From NCBI RefSeq assembly GCF_040581405.1, contig NZ_CP137157.1, positions 1,244,001-1,308,000 on the forward strand: 64,000 bases of DNA, written 5' to 3'. Both the position numbers and the translations under genes were made by a program. A model generated the notes under the pieces. It was not told the origin of the DNA. It was given only the letters and a program-made list of their open reading frames with translations, and did not search any database. Positions 45,816 through 54,498 of this stretch are shown in pieces. This DNA is from Komagataeibacter sucrofermentans DSM 15973 (lineage in GTDB: Bacteria > Pseudomonadota > Alphaproteobacteria > Acetobacterales > Acetobacteraceae). Position 1 is the stretch's first letter. Each line of letters opens with the position of its first letter.

Positions 45816-46142
45816 TTATGGCACGCTCAGGAACGTGGCCGGTTCGCTTCGGCGCAGGCGCGCATGGCGGCGGGTATCGGTCTCGAGCAGGCAGGCCATG
45901 AGCAACGCGATTACCCATCCAATCCCAGTCATGCCCAGGGTGCAGTTCACCACCGCTACCACCGCCGCATGATGCACCTTGCGGCGGCACGCGATGAAGG
46001 TCGGCAGCAGGAACAGCACCATGCTGCATGCCAGCACAAGCACGGCGCCGACAAGCAGGGTCGTGCCGATCTCCAGCCCGGTGCCCTGTACGGACTGCCA
46101 GCCACGGTAGATCTCATAGGTGGAGGGAACATGGATATTCAT
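45816..46142 (-). CDS. Superinfection immunity protein-like small membrane protein
   Basis: The 108-residue protein has two membrane segments: LEIGTTLLVGAVLVLACSMVLFLLPTFIA in parts near 23-51, and AAVVAVVNCTLGMTGIGWVIALLMA in parts near 58-82. The LPTFIA...NCTLGMTGIGWVIAL pattern matches the superinfection immunity family (phage T4 Imm-like, PF14373), which is also common as an ordinary chromosomal gene. Whether it blocks phage DNA entry is unknown. The start is ATG at 46142 (a GTG lies just before it). Confidence 0.7.
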   Translation of the reverse strand: MNIHVPSTYEIYRGWQSVQGTGLEIGTTLLVGAVLVLACSMVLFLLPTFIACRRKVHHAAVVAVVNCTLGMTGIGWVIALLMACLLETDTRRHARLRRSEPATFLSVP

Positions 46143-46290
46143 CACGCTTCATGCTAACCCTAAAGGTAGGCGTGCCGCCACATCGCATGGTACGTTGGGA
46201 ACTGGCATGCAGCCCTTGCATGCCGGACGGCTTTGTATTTGTCGGGGTTCGCTACAGTGCACGGTTATGTGGACCCTCAGGGGGCAACCT

Positions 46291-46797
46291 GTGATCTGGG
46301 GTGATTTCCAAGCGGTAATCCAGCTATCGGCCGGGCTGAATGTGGCCATTCTCAGCTTTGTCGATATCAGCCTGCCCGCCATAAAGGAACGCAGGCGCGT
46401 CTTTGCCAAGGCCCGGCAGGAACTCGAACTGCACCGTAGCGGCACCGACCACCAGCATCCCGATGATGCCGAGGACTATGCCGCCGCCGTGCAGGAAATG
46501 GACCGCAAGCTTTTCATGTTATGGCAGGAATCCTCCACCTTCATCCGCGAGGAGGAATCCCTCATCCGCTCCACCGGCGTGCTGGGCGTGTTTGGCGCCG
46601 TGCTGAGCCTGGGGTTGCTGTGGTATTCGGCCGTGCATTACAGCGGGGTGATCTCGCTCATGGGGCGGGTGCTGATCATCCTGTCCTTCTGTTCGCTGCT
46701 CGGTGCCTTCCTGATCAATTTCATGACCGCATCGCAGGCGGGCGTGTTTACCAAGAAATGCAATTCCATCCGTGAGGAAATGCACAAGCGCCTGTAA
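46291..46797 (+). CDS. Unknown membrane protein with a charged central region
   Basis: The 168-residue protein has a first hydrophobic stretch (LSAGLNVAILSFVDISLPA near 10-28), a charged region (ERRRVFAKARQELELHRSGT near 32-51), and two C-terminal membrane segments (GVLGVFGAVLSLGLLWYSAV, RVLIILSFCSLLGAFLINFM). GTG at 46291 is chosen since AGGGGG (46279-46284) lies 6 bases ahead; ATG at 46267 is the alternative. The protein family was not recognised. It is divergent from the superinfection immunity-like gene. Confidence 0.6.
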   Translation: MIWGDFQAVIQLSAGLNVAILSFVDISLPAIKERRRVFAKARQELELHRSGTDHQHPDDAEDYAAAVQEMDRKLFMLWQESSTFIREEESLIRSTGVLGVFGAVLSLGLLWYSAVHYSGVISLMGRVLIILSFCSLLGAFLINFMTASQAGVFTKKCNSIREEMHKRL

Positions 46798-46836
46798 AAG
46801 CCTGTTTGAAAAACTGGAATTAAAAGAGGTTTGTGG

Positions 46837-46860
46837 TGAAGCTTTTTTCAAAAAGCTTCA
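46837..46860. repeat. Second copy of the dispersed palindrome
   Basis: This 24-base unit (arms TGAAGCTTTTT and AAAAAGCTTCA) equals the one at 2168-2191 in reverse orientation; TGG before it is shared as well, for 27 identical bases. It lies between convergent genes (the unknown membrane gene and the MATE pump) and can act as their terminator. Confidence 0.75.
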
Positions 46861-46943
46861 AAAACGTAGCATCCAGAACTGTTATTCTGTTTTCCCAGTG
46901 ATTTATTTTCCAGGCGGAATGGCGAGGCCAGGCAGCGCTTTTC

Positions 46944-48305
46944 CTACCCTTTTCGCTCTGCCCGCTTCATGCGCCACAGGATGCGGGTGCCATGGAGCAC
47001 GAATACCGTCACAAGCCCGATGCCAATGCCATACCACAGCCCCTGCACGCCCATGCCCTGTTCAAAGGCAAGGAATATGCCGGCGGGAAAGCCAAGCCCC
47101 CAGTAGCCGATAATGGCCAGCACCATAGGGACGGTGGTATCGCCCTGCCCGCGCAGGATGCCCGTGGCGATGGCCTGGAGGGCGTCCGGCACCTGAAAGG
47201 CCGCGCCAATCAGCAGCAGCGTGAGCGCCAGATGCACCGCCTGCGCGTTTTCCGGCAGGGCCGCATCGAGATAGAAGCCAATGATACCCTGCCGCCCCAG
47301 CGCCAGGATGAGGGTGGTCACGCAGGCTACCCCCAGGCCCAGCAACATGCCCGCGCCCGCAGAGCGGCGCACCATGGCCGGGTCGTTGCGCCCCGTCCAG
47401 TAACCCACGCGTATGTTGCTCGCCTGCGCCATGGCCAGATACAGCACGAAGCACTGCATGCCGATGCCCAGCATGATCTGGAACGCCGCCAGCCCGGCAT
47501 TGCCCAGCTTGGCGGCCTCGAAGCTGTTGGCCTGGAACAGCGTGACCTCCGCCATCGCGGCTGCCAGCATGGGCAGGCCGGTGCGCAGCAGGGCGCGCGT
47601 ATGCTCCCAGTCATGCGCGCGCGGGCGCAGTGTCGTACGCAGTTCGGGCCTGCGCGCCATGAAGGCCAGCAGGATGAGGGGCATGCACCACAGGGTGATG
47701 ACGGTCGCCACCGCCGAGCCGTGCAGCCCCAGCGCGGGCAGGCCAAACCAGCCATGGATGAGCGTTGCGTTCAACACCCCGTTCACCACCGTAATGCACG
47801 GCATCACCCGCATGAGAATGCCTTGTGCCCCCATGACCGGCAGCGCCGTGGTCAGCACGCCCTGGCCGAGCAGCGCTGGAGGCACCGCCCACATCAGGAT
47901 ATGCACGAAAGCGGTCACCGGCGCGCGGATGGCCTCGGGCTCGTGCAGCCATGCCAGAAGCCGGTCGATATGGTACAGGCAGAACAGTTCCGGCCCGCAC
48001 AGCATGATGGCAACCACAAGCATGGAGGTGATTGTGGTGCCAAGGCTTGCATGGTCCTGCCGCCCGCGTGCCTGCGAGAGCAGGATGCCACCGGCTTCGA
48101 TCATGGCGGCAAGGATGGCGTTGAGCGTGAAAAACGTGCCCGTGGCCAGGCCGCCAATGGCCAGCGCTGCGGCGCCAAGGCTGCCGAGCAGTACGTCATC
48201 GGTCAGCCCCATCAGCATCTGGGCGAACTGTGACAGGCCCATCGGTCCGGCAATGGCAAGGATGGAACGGAATTCCGCCCCGAAGGATGTGGTTGGACGC
48301 GTCAT
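46944..48305 (-). CDS. MATE-family multidrug efflux transporter
   Basis: The 453-residue protein has twelve hydrophobic segments in two six-helix halves, with the first TM region GPMGLSQFAQMLMGLTDDVL near 20-39 and the matching second-half region (GLPMLAAAMAEVTLFQANSF near 243-262). The NorM-like pattern ILRGQGDTTVPMVLAIIGYW is near 386-405. MATE pumps export cationic drugs using Na+ or H+; substrates are not readable. It is divergent from hsdS and convergent with the unknown membrane gene across a palindromic repeat. Confidence 0.92.
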   Translation of the reverse strand: MTRPTTSFGAEFRSILAIAGPMGLSQFAQMLMGLTDDVLLGSLGAAALAIGGLATGTFFTLNAILAAMIEAGGILLSQARGRQDHASLGTTITSMLVVAIMLCGPELFCLYHIDRLLAWLHEPEAIRAPVTAFVHILMWAVPPALLGQGVLTTALPVMGAQGILMRVMPCITVVNGVLNATLIHGWFGLPALGLHGSAVATVITLWCMPLILLAFMARRPELRTTLRPRAHDWEHTRALLRTGLPMLAAAMAEVTLFQANSFEAAKLGNAGLAAFQIMLGIGMQCFVLYLAMAQASNIRVGYWTGRNDPAMVRRSAGAGMLLGLGVACVTTLILALGRQGIIGFYLDAALPENAQAVHLALTLLLIGAAFQVPDALQAIATGILRGQGDTTVPMVLAIIGYWGLGFPAGIFLAFEQGMGVQGLWYGIGIGLVTVFVLHGTRILWRMKRAERKG

Positions 48306-48486
48306 GAACCCCCTGCTTCACCCATGGCCCCGCCGGGGCACGATCATGTGCGGCACGCGGTATGGTGCTTGGGGTGGGGTTTATACGACCCTATGGCGCA
48401 CGGCCAGCAGCCATGCGGCGCAAATGCCTGTCATGGTATATTTTTTTATATGGCGGCCCGGCCGGGGCCAACAGTAAGGAGGGGGC

Positions 48487-49653
48487 ATGAAGTGCGATGA
48501 CAGCCCGCCCCCGTCATGGCCCGTGGTGCCGCTGGGCGCCCTTGTTGAATGCCTCGATGCCGGGCGCGTGCCCCTTAACCGCGCGCAGCGGGCGCTGCGG
48601 CCGGGAGTGGTGCCCTATCATGGAGCCAGTGGCGTGACCGGTCATGTCGATCAGGCGCTGTTTGATGGCACGCTCGTGCTGCTTGGCGAGGACGGCGCGC
48701 CTTTTTCTGACCCCACGCGTGATGTCGCGTTCTTTCATGAAGGACCGTTATGGGCAGGCAACCATGTGCATGTGCTGCGCCCGCGCGCAGGCGTGGATGG
48801 CCGCTTTGTGGCGCATGCCCTCAATACCCTGCCCTATGGCCCGTATGTGGAGGGGGCCACCCGCGCCAAGCTGACGCGTGCGCGCATGAACAGCCTGCCT
48901 GTTCCCTGCCCTTCCCTTGCCTGCCAGCGCCTCGTGGCCGACCGGCTGGACGTGAGCCTGCAACGCATTGACGGGCAGTTGCGCGCGCTGGATGAGCTTG
49001 ATGATCTGGCACGCGAGCAGGTTCAGGCCATCATCGCGCAGGCCATGGGGGCGGCATACGGCACGCGACGGCTGCTGGGGCATGTGTTTGACATTACCGG
49101 CGGTGGCACACCCGCCACGACCCGGGCCGCCTACTGGGGCGATGACGTAACATGGCTGACACCGGCGGACCTGCCGCCTGGCCCACCCGGCTGGGTAACG
49201 CGGGGGCAGCGCAGCCTTTCGGCGGCGGGGCTGGCGGCGTGCCGGGCCATAATGGTGCCCGCGGGTGCGCTGGTGGTATCAACCCGTGCCCCCGTGGGCC
49301 GGGTGGGGCTGGGGCGCGGCCCGCTTGCGGTCAGCCAGGGATGCAAGGCGCTGGTGCCGCGCGGATGTGGGGTGGACCTGCGCTACGCGGCGCTGACGTT
49401 ATGGGCGGCAGGGCCGGAACTGCGCCGCCGCGCGGGGGGGAGCGTGTTTCCTGAGATGGATACGGTCACGCTGGCTTCGCTGGAACTGACCCTGCCACCG
49501 CTACCATGCCAGCGCAGGGTGGCGCAGGCGGTCTGGACACAGCTGGAGCAGGTTGCGGCACAGGCTGCTGAACGGGTGCGACTGGAGGGGCTGCTGCATG
49601 AATATCGCGTTGCTGTCCGGCGGGCAGCGATGGGCGCGGGGCCTGAGGCATGA
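48487..49653 (+). CDS. hsdS: Type I restriction-modification specificity subunit
   Basis: HsdS determines the DNA sequence recognised by type I enzymes. The 388-residue protein has two target-recognition domains (about 10-140 and 195-330), each followed by a helical conserved region (LACQRLVADRLDVSLQRIDG near 138-157; LPCQRRVAQAVWTQLEQVAA near 338-357). It has a strong AAGGAGGGGG ribosome-binding site. No hsdR is in the window, and hsdM lies 1.8 kb downstream behind a phosphoesterase and a permease gene, so the usual hsdMS linkage is broken. Confidence 0.88.
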   Translation: MKCDDSPPPSWPVVPLGALVECLDAGRVPLNRAQRALRPGVVPYHGASGVTGHVDQALFDGTLVLLGEDGAPFSDPTRDVAFFHEGPLWAGNHVHVLRPRAGVDGRFVAHALNTLPYGPYVEGATRAKLTRARMNSLPVPCPSLACQRLVADRLDVSLQRIDGQLRALDELDDLAREQVQAIIAQAMGAAYGTRRLLGHVFDITGGGTPATTRAAYWGDDVTWLTPADLPPGPPGWVTRGQRSLSAAGLAACRAIMVPAGALVVSTRAPVGRVGLGRGPLAVSQGCKALVPRGCGVDLRYAALTLWAAGPELRRRAGGSVFPEMDTVTLASLELTLPPLPCQRRVAQAVWTQLEQVAAQAAERVRLEGLLHEYRVAVRRAAMGAGPEA

Positions 49654-49673
49654 TGCAGCCGGGGCATGTGGCC

Positions 49674-50204
49674 TCAGGCGGGGCGTGCGGGCGGAGCCAG
49701 GGCGCTGATGGTTTCAGCGATGTCATTGAATTCCGCGGGCCGGTAATCCCACACATCTACCCCCACATCACAGGACAGGCTGGTGGGTGTGAACCTGTCA
49801 TGAACATGACCATAAAAATGCAGGCTGTCGTGCCAGAAGCCATTCCATTCCGCGATGGGATAATGAAACAGCACCACCCTGCGGCCATCGAGCTTGAGTT
49901 CCGCATAGGCCTGCGATGACGCCCGGCCCGGCCAGGTCCGCACGGCCTCGCTACCGTGCTTGCCCCAGATCAGGTGCTTGCGGCCATTCAGCCGGGGCAG
50001 GATCGCTTCGGCCCGCTGCGTGCCGTGCGCCACGTCGCCAAGGTGCCACACGTCATCATCAGGGCCGACGGTGGCGTTCCAGTTGCTGACCAGGGTTGCA
50101 TCCATCTCCGCCACCGTTTCAAAGGGGCGCTTTGTGTAGCGGATGATATTGGCATGGCCGAAATGGGTATCGGCGGTAAAAAAGGTCTTTGGGCGGCGGG
50201 GCAT
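49674..50204 (-). CDS. Calcineurin-like metallophosphoesterase with an altered GNH motif
   Basis: The 176-residue protein has the first metal motif DTHFGH near 12-17, then GDVAHG near 56-61, and the later FHYPI and GHVHD near 112-116 and 131-135. The usual GNHD motif reads GKHGSE here (near 81-86), so the metal-bridging Asn is replaced by Lys. The enzyme may be inactive or altered. It resembles small phage- or chromosome-encoded phosphoesterases. It lies between hsdS and the AI-2E-type gene on the opposite strand. Confidence 0.83.
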   Translation of the reverse strand: MPRRPKTFFTADTHFGHANIIRYTKRPFETVAEMDATLVSNWNATVGPDDDVWHLGDVAHGTQRAEAILPRLNGRKHLIWGKHGSEAVRTWPGRASSQAYAELKLDGRRVVLFHYPIAEWNGFWHDSLHFYGHVHDRFTPTSLSCDVGVDVWDYRPAEFNDIAETISALAPPARPA

Positions 50205-50414
50205 GTCGCGTCAGGGCCATTAGGGAGAATGGGCGGGGAATGGACCAGCTTGCGCCTGCGGGAGCAAGATGGATGATGTCTTTTTGTAAACCGGACCTTT
50301 ACCCTGTGCTGACATGACAACAACGATGCAGGCCATCTGCCAGAACGTAAGGCCTGCCTGTCATGGCATGATATGACAACCTTTCACGAACCCCAGCAGG
50401 ATAGAACACACCAT

Positions 50415-51464
50415 ATGGACGAAAACCGGAACCGGACCCAGTATATCGGCACCTTCATATTTGTATGCGCGGTCCTGCTGTTTTCCGCATGGATCGAGCA
50501 GTCATTCCTGTTTGCCTTCGTGTGGGGGGGTATTCTTACCATCACCACCTTTCCGCTCTATACCCGGCTGGTCGGGCGCGGCATGGGCCGTGGGGCGGCG
50601 GCAGGGCTGATCGCGGCAGGCATCTTCGCGCTGCTGGCGGTGCCCATGATCGCCATGGCCGTGCGGGCGGGGCTGGAAATTCCCTCGCTCATGGCGTGGG
50701 GGCGCGCCGCGTTGCATGATGGCATTCCCGTCTCGCCGCAGATTGATGAAATTCCGCGCATTGGCCCGAGGTTGGCCGGGCTGTGGCAGCGCTACCTGTC
50801 CGACCCCGATGAACTGCGGCACTGGACCAGCGTGGTATCGCACATGGTGGCCACCGGCGATGGCCGCGAGCTGCCGCACCGCCTTATGGAAATGACCGAA
50901 ACCTTCGTCATCGCCACGCTGTCGGTCTATTTCTATCTCCATGCCTCGCAAACGCTCATTGCCGATATCCGCGCGGTCGGGCAGCGTTTTCTGGGTGAGC
51001 GCGCGCGTGATGTGATCCGCAACACCGTGGGCGCCGTGCGCGGCACGGTCGCGGGGCTGGTGCTGGTGGGGCTGGGCCAGGGCGTGCTGGTGGGCATTGG
51101 CTACTTCATTGCAGGCACCCCGCACCCTGCCCTGCTCACGCTGCTTACGGCGGTGGTCAGTGTCATCCCCTTCTGCGGGCCGATCCTGCTCTGTGTGACC
51201 ACGCTCATGACCTTTGCGGCCAATGGCGTGATGCAGGCGGTGATCGTGGGCGTGATCGGCACCATTGCCTATGGCGCGGGCGACCATTTCGTGCGGCCCA
51301 AGCTGATCAGTGGCAGCACCAGCATCCCCTTCCTTGCGGTGCTGACGGCCATTCTGGGTGGCCTGCATGTGTTTGGCCTGCTCGGGCTCTTCATCGGGCC
51401 TGCGGTCATTGCCGTCGCCCTGTCGCTGTGGCGCACGGCGGCAGCGGAAGAACGCGCCCGTTAA
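50415..51464 (+). CDS. AI-2E/PerM-family permease
   Basis: The 349-residue protein has about eight hydrophobic segments, starting IGTFIFVCAVLLFSAWIEQS near 11-30 and with GQGVLVGIGYFIAG, SVIPFCGPILLCVTTLM and PFLAVLTAILGGLHVFGLLG in the second half, the pattern of the AI-2E transporter family (PF01594). Some members transport Na+/H+ or signal molecules; the substrate is unknown. The ATG at 50415 (preceded by AGGATAG) is preferred; the frame is open to 50373. hsdM begins 6 bases after its stop, so they are likely co-transcribed. Confidence 0.86.
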   Translation: MDENRNRTQYIGTFIFVCAVLLFSAWIEQSFLFAFVWGGILTITTFPLYTRLVGRGMGRGAAAGLIAAGIFALLAVPMIAMAVRAGLEIPSLMAWGRAALHDGIPVSPQIDEIPRIGPRLAGLWQRYLSDPDELRHWTSVVSHMVATGDGRELPHRLMEMTETFVIATLSVYFYLHASQTLIADIRAVGQRFLGERARDVIRNTVGAVRGTVAGLVLVGLGQGVLVGIGYFIAGTPHPALLTLLTAVVSVIPFCGPILLCVTTLMTFAANGVMQAVIVGVIGTIAYGAGDHFVRPKLISGSTSIPFLAVLTAILGGLHVFGLLGLFIGPAVIAVALSLWRTAAAEERAR

Positions 51465-51470
51465 CCGCCC

Positions 51471-53099
51471 ATGACCGCGCCCCTGCTGTCAGCCGCGGCC
51501 ATATGGCGCATTGCAGGCCAGTTGCGCCGCGTGCTGCAACCGGTTGAATATGGGCCAGCCATACTGGCCTTTACCGTGTTGCGGCGGTTTGAGCAGGCGC
51601 GGCTGCCCGCGCATGGTGGGCTTGCCGCCCTTGCTGGCGCAGCCGATCCGCTCAAGGTCCTGTCGGGGCTGATCGCGCGCCTGCCCTCCGCCATGCGCGA
51701 TATCATGATGCAGCTTGAGGTTGACCGGCTTGCGCGGCGGCTGGCGGCAGTTGATATGCTGGCGCCGCTGGCCACGCATTTCGCCGCCCTTGATCTCTCC
51801 CCCGCCCTGTATGGCAGCGAAGCCATGGCGCGGCTGTTCGAGGAACTGGTCAGCCACTTCACCACCACGCAGGGCACCGGCACGCATTACACGCCGCCGG
51901 AGGTCGCGGACCTGATGGTCGATCTTGTCTGCGCTGCGGATACGCCGGGGACCCGTCCTGCGCTCTATGACCCCGCCGCCGGCACTGGCGCGCTGCTCGG
52001 TCGTGCGGCTGACCGCCTGTGCGCGCGCGGCGTAATGGCGGATCTGTACGGGCAGGAACTCAATGGGCAGTCCTGTGCCCTGGCGCGTGCCGACCTGCTG
52101 CTGCGCGGACAGAAACCCCGGCAGATGGTGCAGGGTGATACGCTGCTGGCTGATGGTCATGCCCGGCAACGTTTTGGCCGCATGCTGGCCAACCCGCCTT
52201 TCGGACTGGACTGGCGTGCCATCCGCGCGGCCATACAGGCGGAACACGCGCAGGGCGCGCAGGGGCGCTTCGGGCCGGGTCTGCCGCGCGTGTCGGATGG
52301 ATCGATGCTGTTCATGCTGCATCTGCTGGCCAAGATGCGCACGCCCCGCCATGGCGGCAGCCGGATTGGCGTGGTGACGCATGGAGCCGCGCTGAACGGT
52401 GGCGGGGTGGAAAGCGGTGAGTCCGCCATCCGCCGCTATCTCGTCGAGCATGACCTGATTGATACGATTATTGCCCTGCCGCAGGACATGTTCATCAATA
52501 CCGGCATCGGCACCTATGTGTGGGTGCTGGATAATGACAAGCCCGCTGGCCGCAGGGGCATGGTCAGCCTGATCAATGCCGCGCCGCTGTGGCGGCGGTG
52601 CAGCCGCAGCCATGGCGAGAAACGGCGCGAGATGACGCAGGCCCATGTAGCCGCTGTGGTGCAGGCCGCGCGCGATGGCACGGTAATGGACCTCGAAGTG
52701 CGGGAAGGACCGGATGGCGCACCGGCTTCATGGTGCCTTGTGCCGCCTGGCGTGGCGGTGCCGCAGGGACAGCGAACCGGCTTTTCACGCCAGGTACCGG
52801 CACGGGCGTTTTTATATCGCAGCCTGAGCGTGACCTGTGCGGATCAGGCAGGCGCCCCCTCGCGCACGGTGTTCACCACCAGCATGGAAACCGACCCGCA
52901 GGACTGGTTCACCCACCTTATCGCCCCCCATGACCCCACGGCCCGGCTGGACACGGAGCGGGCGGGCATTGGATGCGCCATTTCGTTCGCCCGGTATTTC
53001 GATACATCCGAACCCGGTCGCGCCCTGCCAGAAATCGAGGCCGATCTGCGCGCCTCCATGGCCCGGCTGGCCGCCCTCATGCCCGGTGGTATGTCCTGA
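51471..53099 (+). CDS. hsdM: Type I restriction-modification methyltransferase subunit
   Basis: HsdM makes N6-methyladenine with HsdS. The 542-residue protein has the SAM motif DPAAGTGALLGRAAD near 164-178, catalytic NPPFGLDW near 241-248, and an N-terminal HsdM-type helical region. The TTQGTGTHYTPPEVADLMVD segment near 132-151 is the usual lead-in. It overlaps no other gene, follows the AI-2E-type permease by 6 bases, and is convergent with mtnK. The partner hsdS is upstream; hsdR was not seen. Confidence 0.9.
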   Translation: MTAPLLSAAAIWRIAGQLRRVLQPVEYGPAILAFTVLRRFEQARLPAHGGLAALAGAADPLKVLSGLIARLPSAMRDIMMQLEVDRLARRLAAVDMLAPLATHFAALDLSPALYGSEAMARLFEELVSHFTTTQGTGTHYTPPEVADLMVDLVCAADTPGTRPALYDPAAGTGALLGRAADRLCARGVMADLYGQELNGQSCALARADLLLRGQKPRQMVQGDTLLADGHARQRFGRMLANPPFGLDWRAIRAAIQAEHAQGAQGRFGPGLPRVSDGSMLFMLHLLAKMRTPRHGGSRIGVVTHGAALNGGGVESGESAIRRYLVEHDLIDTIIALPQDMFINTGIGTYVWVLDNDKPAGRRGMVSLINAAPLWRRCSRSHGEKRREMTQAHVAAVVQAARDGTVMDLEVREGPDGAPASWCLVPPGVAVPQGQRTGFSRQVPARAFLYRSLSVTCADQAGAPSRTVFTTSMETDPQDWFTHLIAPHDPTARLDTERAGIGCAISFARYFDTSEPGRALPEIEADLRASMARLAALMPGGMS

Positions 53100-53100
53100 T

Positions 53101-54333
53101 TTATATGCCCTTCCTCTCATTCTCGCCCAGGCATGACAGGAAATCCGCGATCGTGCGCATGTCCGCCAGGTGGTCGAGCACGTAATAGGCGAAGGCCAGC
53201 GCACCTGCACGGCAGGTGGCGCGTAGGCGGGGATCGGTGATGGTGTCGAAATCCGCCGTATGGGCATAGCCGATAAGGCGGCGGATGATCTCGATGGCGG
53301 CAAAGCCTATGGTGTCGGCCATCACCTCATCCATGAAGGCCTGCTGCACTACATGGGCTGCCGGGCCGTAGGCCAGCGGGCGCAGGGTGCCTGGGGGCGG
53401 TGCGTCATTGGCGTTCCATAGCGCCATGAACTGCTCATGAAAGCTGTGCCAGAAGCTGGCAATATCACGCAGCACCGCCTGGCGCGCCGCAAGGTCGGGT
53501 GTTGCAAAGAAATGCAGCACGAGGTTGCCCACGAACATGCCGCAGTCAAACCCGATCGGCCCATAAAGCGCGAACTCGCCATCGATTACGCGCGTGTCAT
53601 CCGCCGTGCTCATGATCGAGCCGGTATGCAGGTCGCCATGCAGTAGCGCCTGCGGTTGCGACAGGAAGCGCCGCCGCAGGTTTTCAACGGCCAGCAGCGC
53701 TGCGGCGCTGGTGCGGATGTCCTGCACGATGGGGCTCAGGGCCGGATCATGCCAGTGGTTGCGCGGATGGTCGCGGTACGGGTCATCAAACACCAGGTCA
53801 AGCGTGATGCGGGTCAGGGCCTGATTGGCGGCAAAAATCCGGCGAGCGTCAAACACATCCTCGAACGGACGGGCGAGCAGCGAGGTGCCAAAACAGGCCC
53901 GGGCCACGAACGTGCCAATGCGCGGCGCCACCTCCGGCCAGTCCGCCCCCTGCATCAGCGCCGTGCGCAGTACGGTGTGGCCGGACAGGCTCTCGACCAC
54001 CAGCACATAGAGTTCGGGGTCAAAATGCAGGTATTCGGTGGTCAGCTCCCCCACCAGCGGGCCAATGGCGGCAAGCCATGCGGCCTCGAAATACGTACGG
54101 TCGAGCGGCATTTTCCAGCTCGGGTCCACGCGCACATGGGGCAGTGACTGCTTGAGGCACACCTCACCCGCAGGCCCGGTGACAAGAAACACGTTGTTGA
54201 GGTTGCCATCACTGACTTCATGCACCTGCCACTGTTCCGGCACGCCGCCGAGGCGGGTGGCGATGGCGGGCAGACCGGCGAGGAATTCGCGGATGCCGCC
54301 TGCATCAAGTGTGCGGTAGCTGGTCTGGTCCAT
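53101..54333 (-). CDS. mtnK: S-methyl-5-thioribose kinase
   Basis: MtnK phosphorylates methylthioribose in the methionine salvage pathway. The 410-residue protein begins MDQTSYRTLDAGGIREFLAG and has VSDGNLNNVFLV near 40-51, the Brenner-type catalytic loop LLHGDLHTGSIM near 230-241 and IDGEFALYGPIGFD near 249-262. It has its own promoter region shared with divergent bfr. mtnA and the rest of the pathway are not in the window. Confidence 0.92.
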   Translation of the reverse strand: MDQTSYRTLDAGGIREFLAGLPAIATRLGGVPEQWQVHEVSDGNLNNVFLVTGPAGEVCLKQSLPHVRVDPSWKMPLDRTYFEAAWLAAIGPLVGELTTEYLHFDPELYVLVVESLSGHTVLRTALMQGADWPEVAPRIGTFVARACFGTSLLARPFEDVFDARRIFAANQALTRITLDLVFDDPYRDHPRNHWHDPALSPIVQDIRTSAAALLAVENLRRRFLSQPQALLHGDLHTGSIMSTADDTRVIDGEFALYGPIGFDCGMFVGNLVLHFFATPDLAARQAVLRDIASFWHSFHEQFMALWNANDAPPPGTLRPLAYGPAAHVVQQAFMDEVMADTIGFAAIEIIRRLIGYAHTADFDTITDPRLRATCRAGALAFAYYVLDHLADMRTIADFLSCLGENERKGI

Positions 54334-54466
54334 GTGGCTTCCCTCCCTGCCCTGCCTGGGGGCCGTGCCCTGTGTGTGGCCCGGCCGAGGGTCGCGCGCA
54401 GGGCGTGGTTATGCAACGCTTTTTTGTAATTGCGTTGCAGCCTGTCTGGCAGTAACCCGTGAGGGG

Positions 54467-54472
54467 TATAAT
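54467..54472 (+). promoter_or_regulatory. Candidate -10 box of bfr
   Basis: TATAAT, identical to the consensus -10, lies 27-32 bases before the bfr ATG. A clear -35 hexamer was not found. The leader would be about 20 bases long. Confidence 0.5.
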
Positions 54473-54498
54473 ATATTTCGCAGGACAGGAAAACGGAC

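Noticed and set aside
54435-54472. Full sigma-70 promoter for bfr using TTGCAG at 54435
   Set aside because: The 26-base spacing to TATAAT is too long; only the -10 box is reported.
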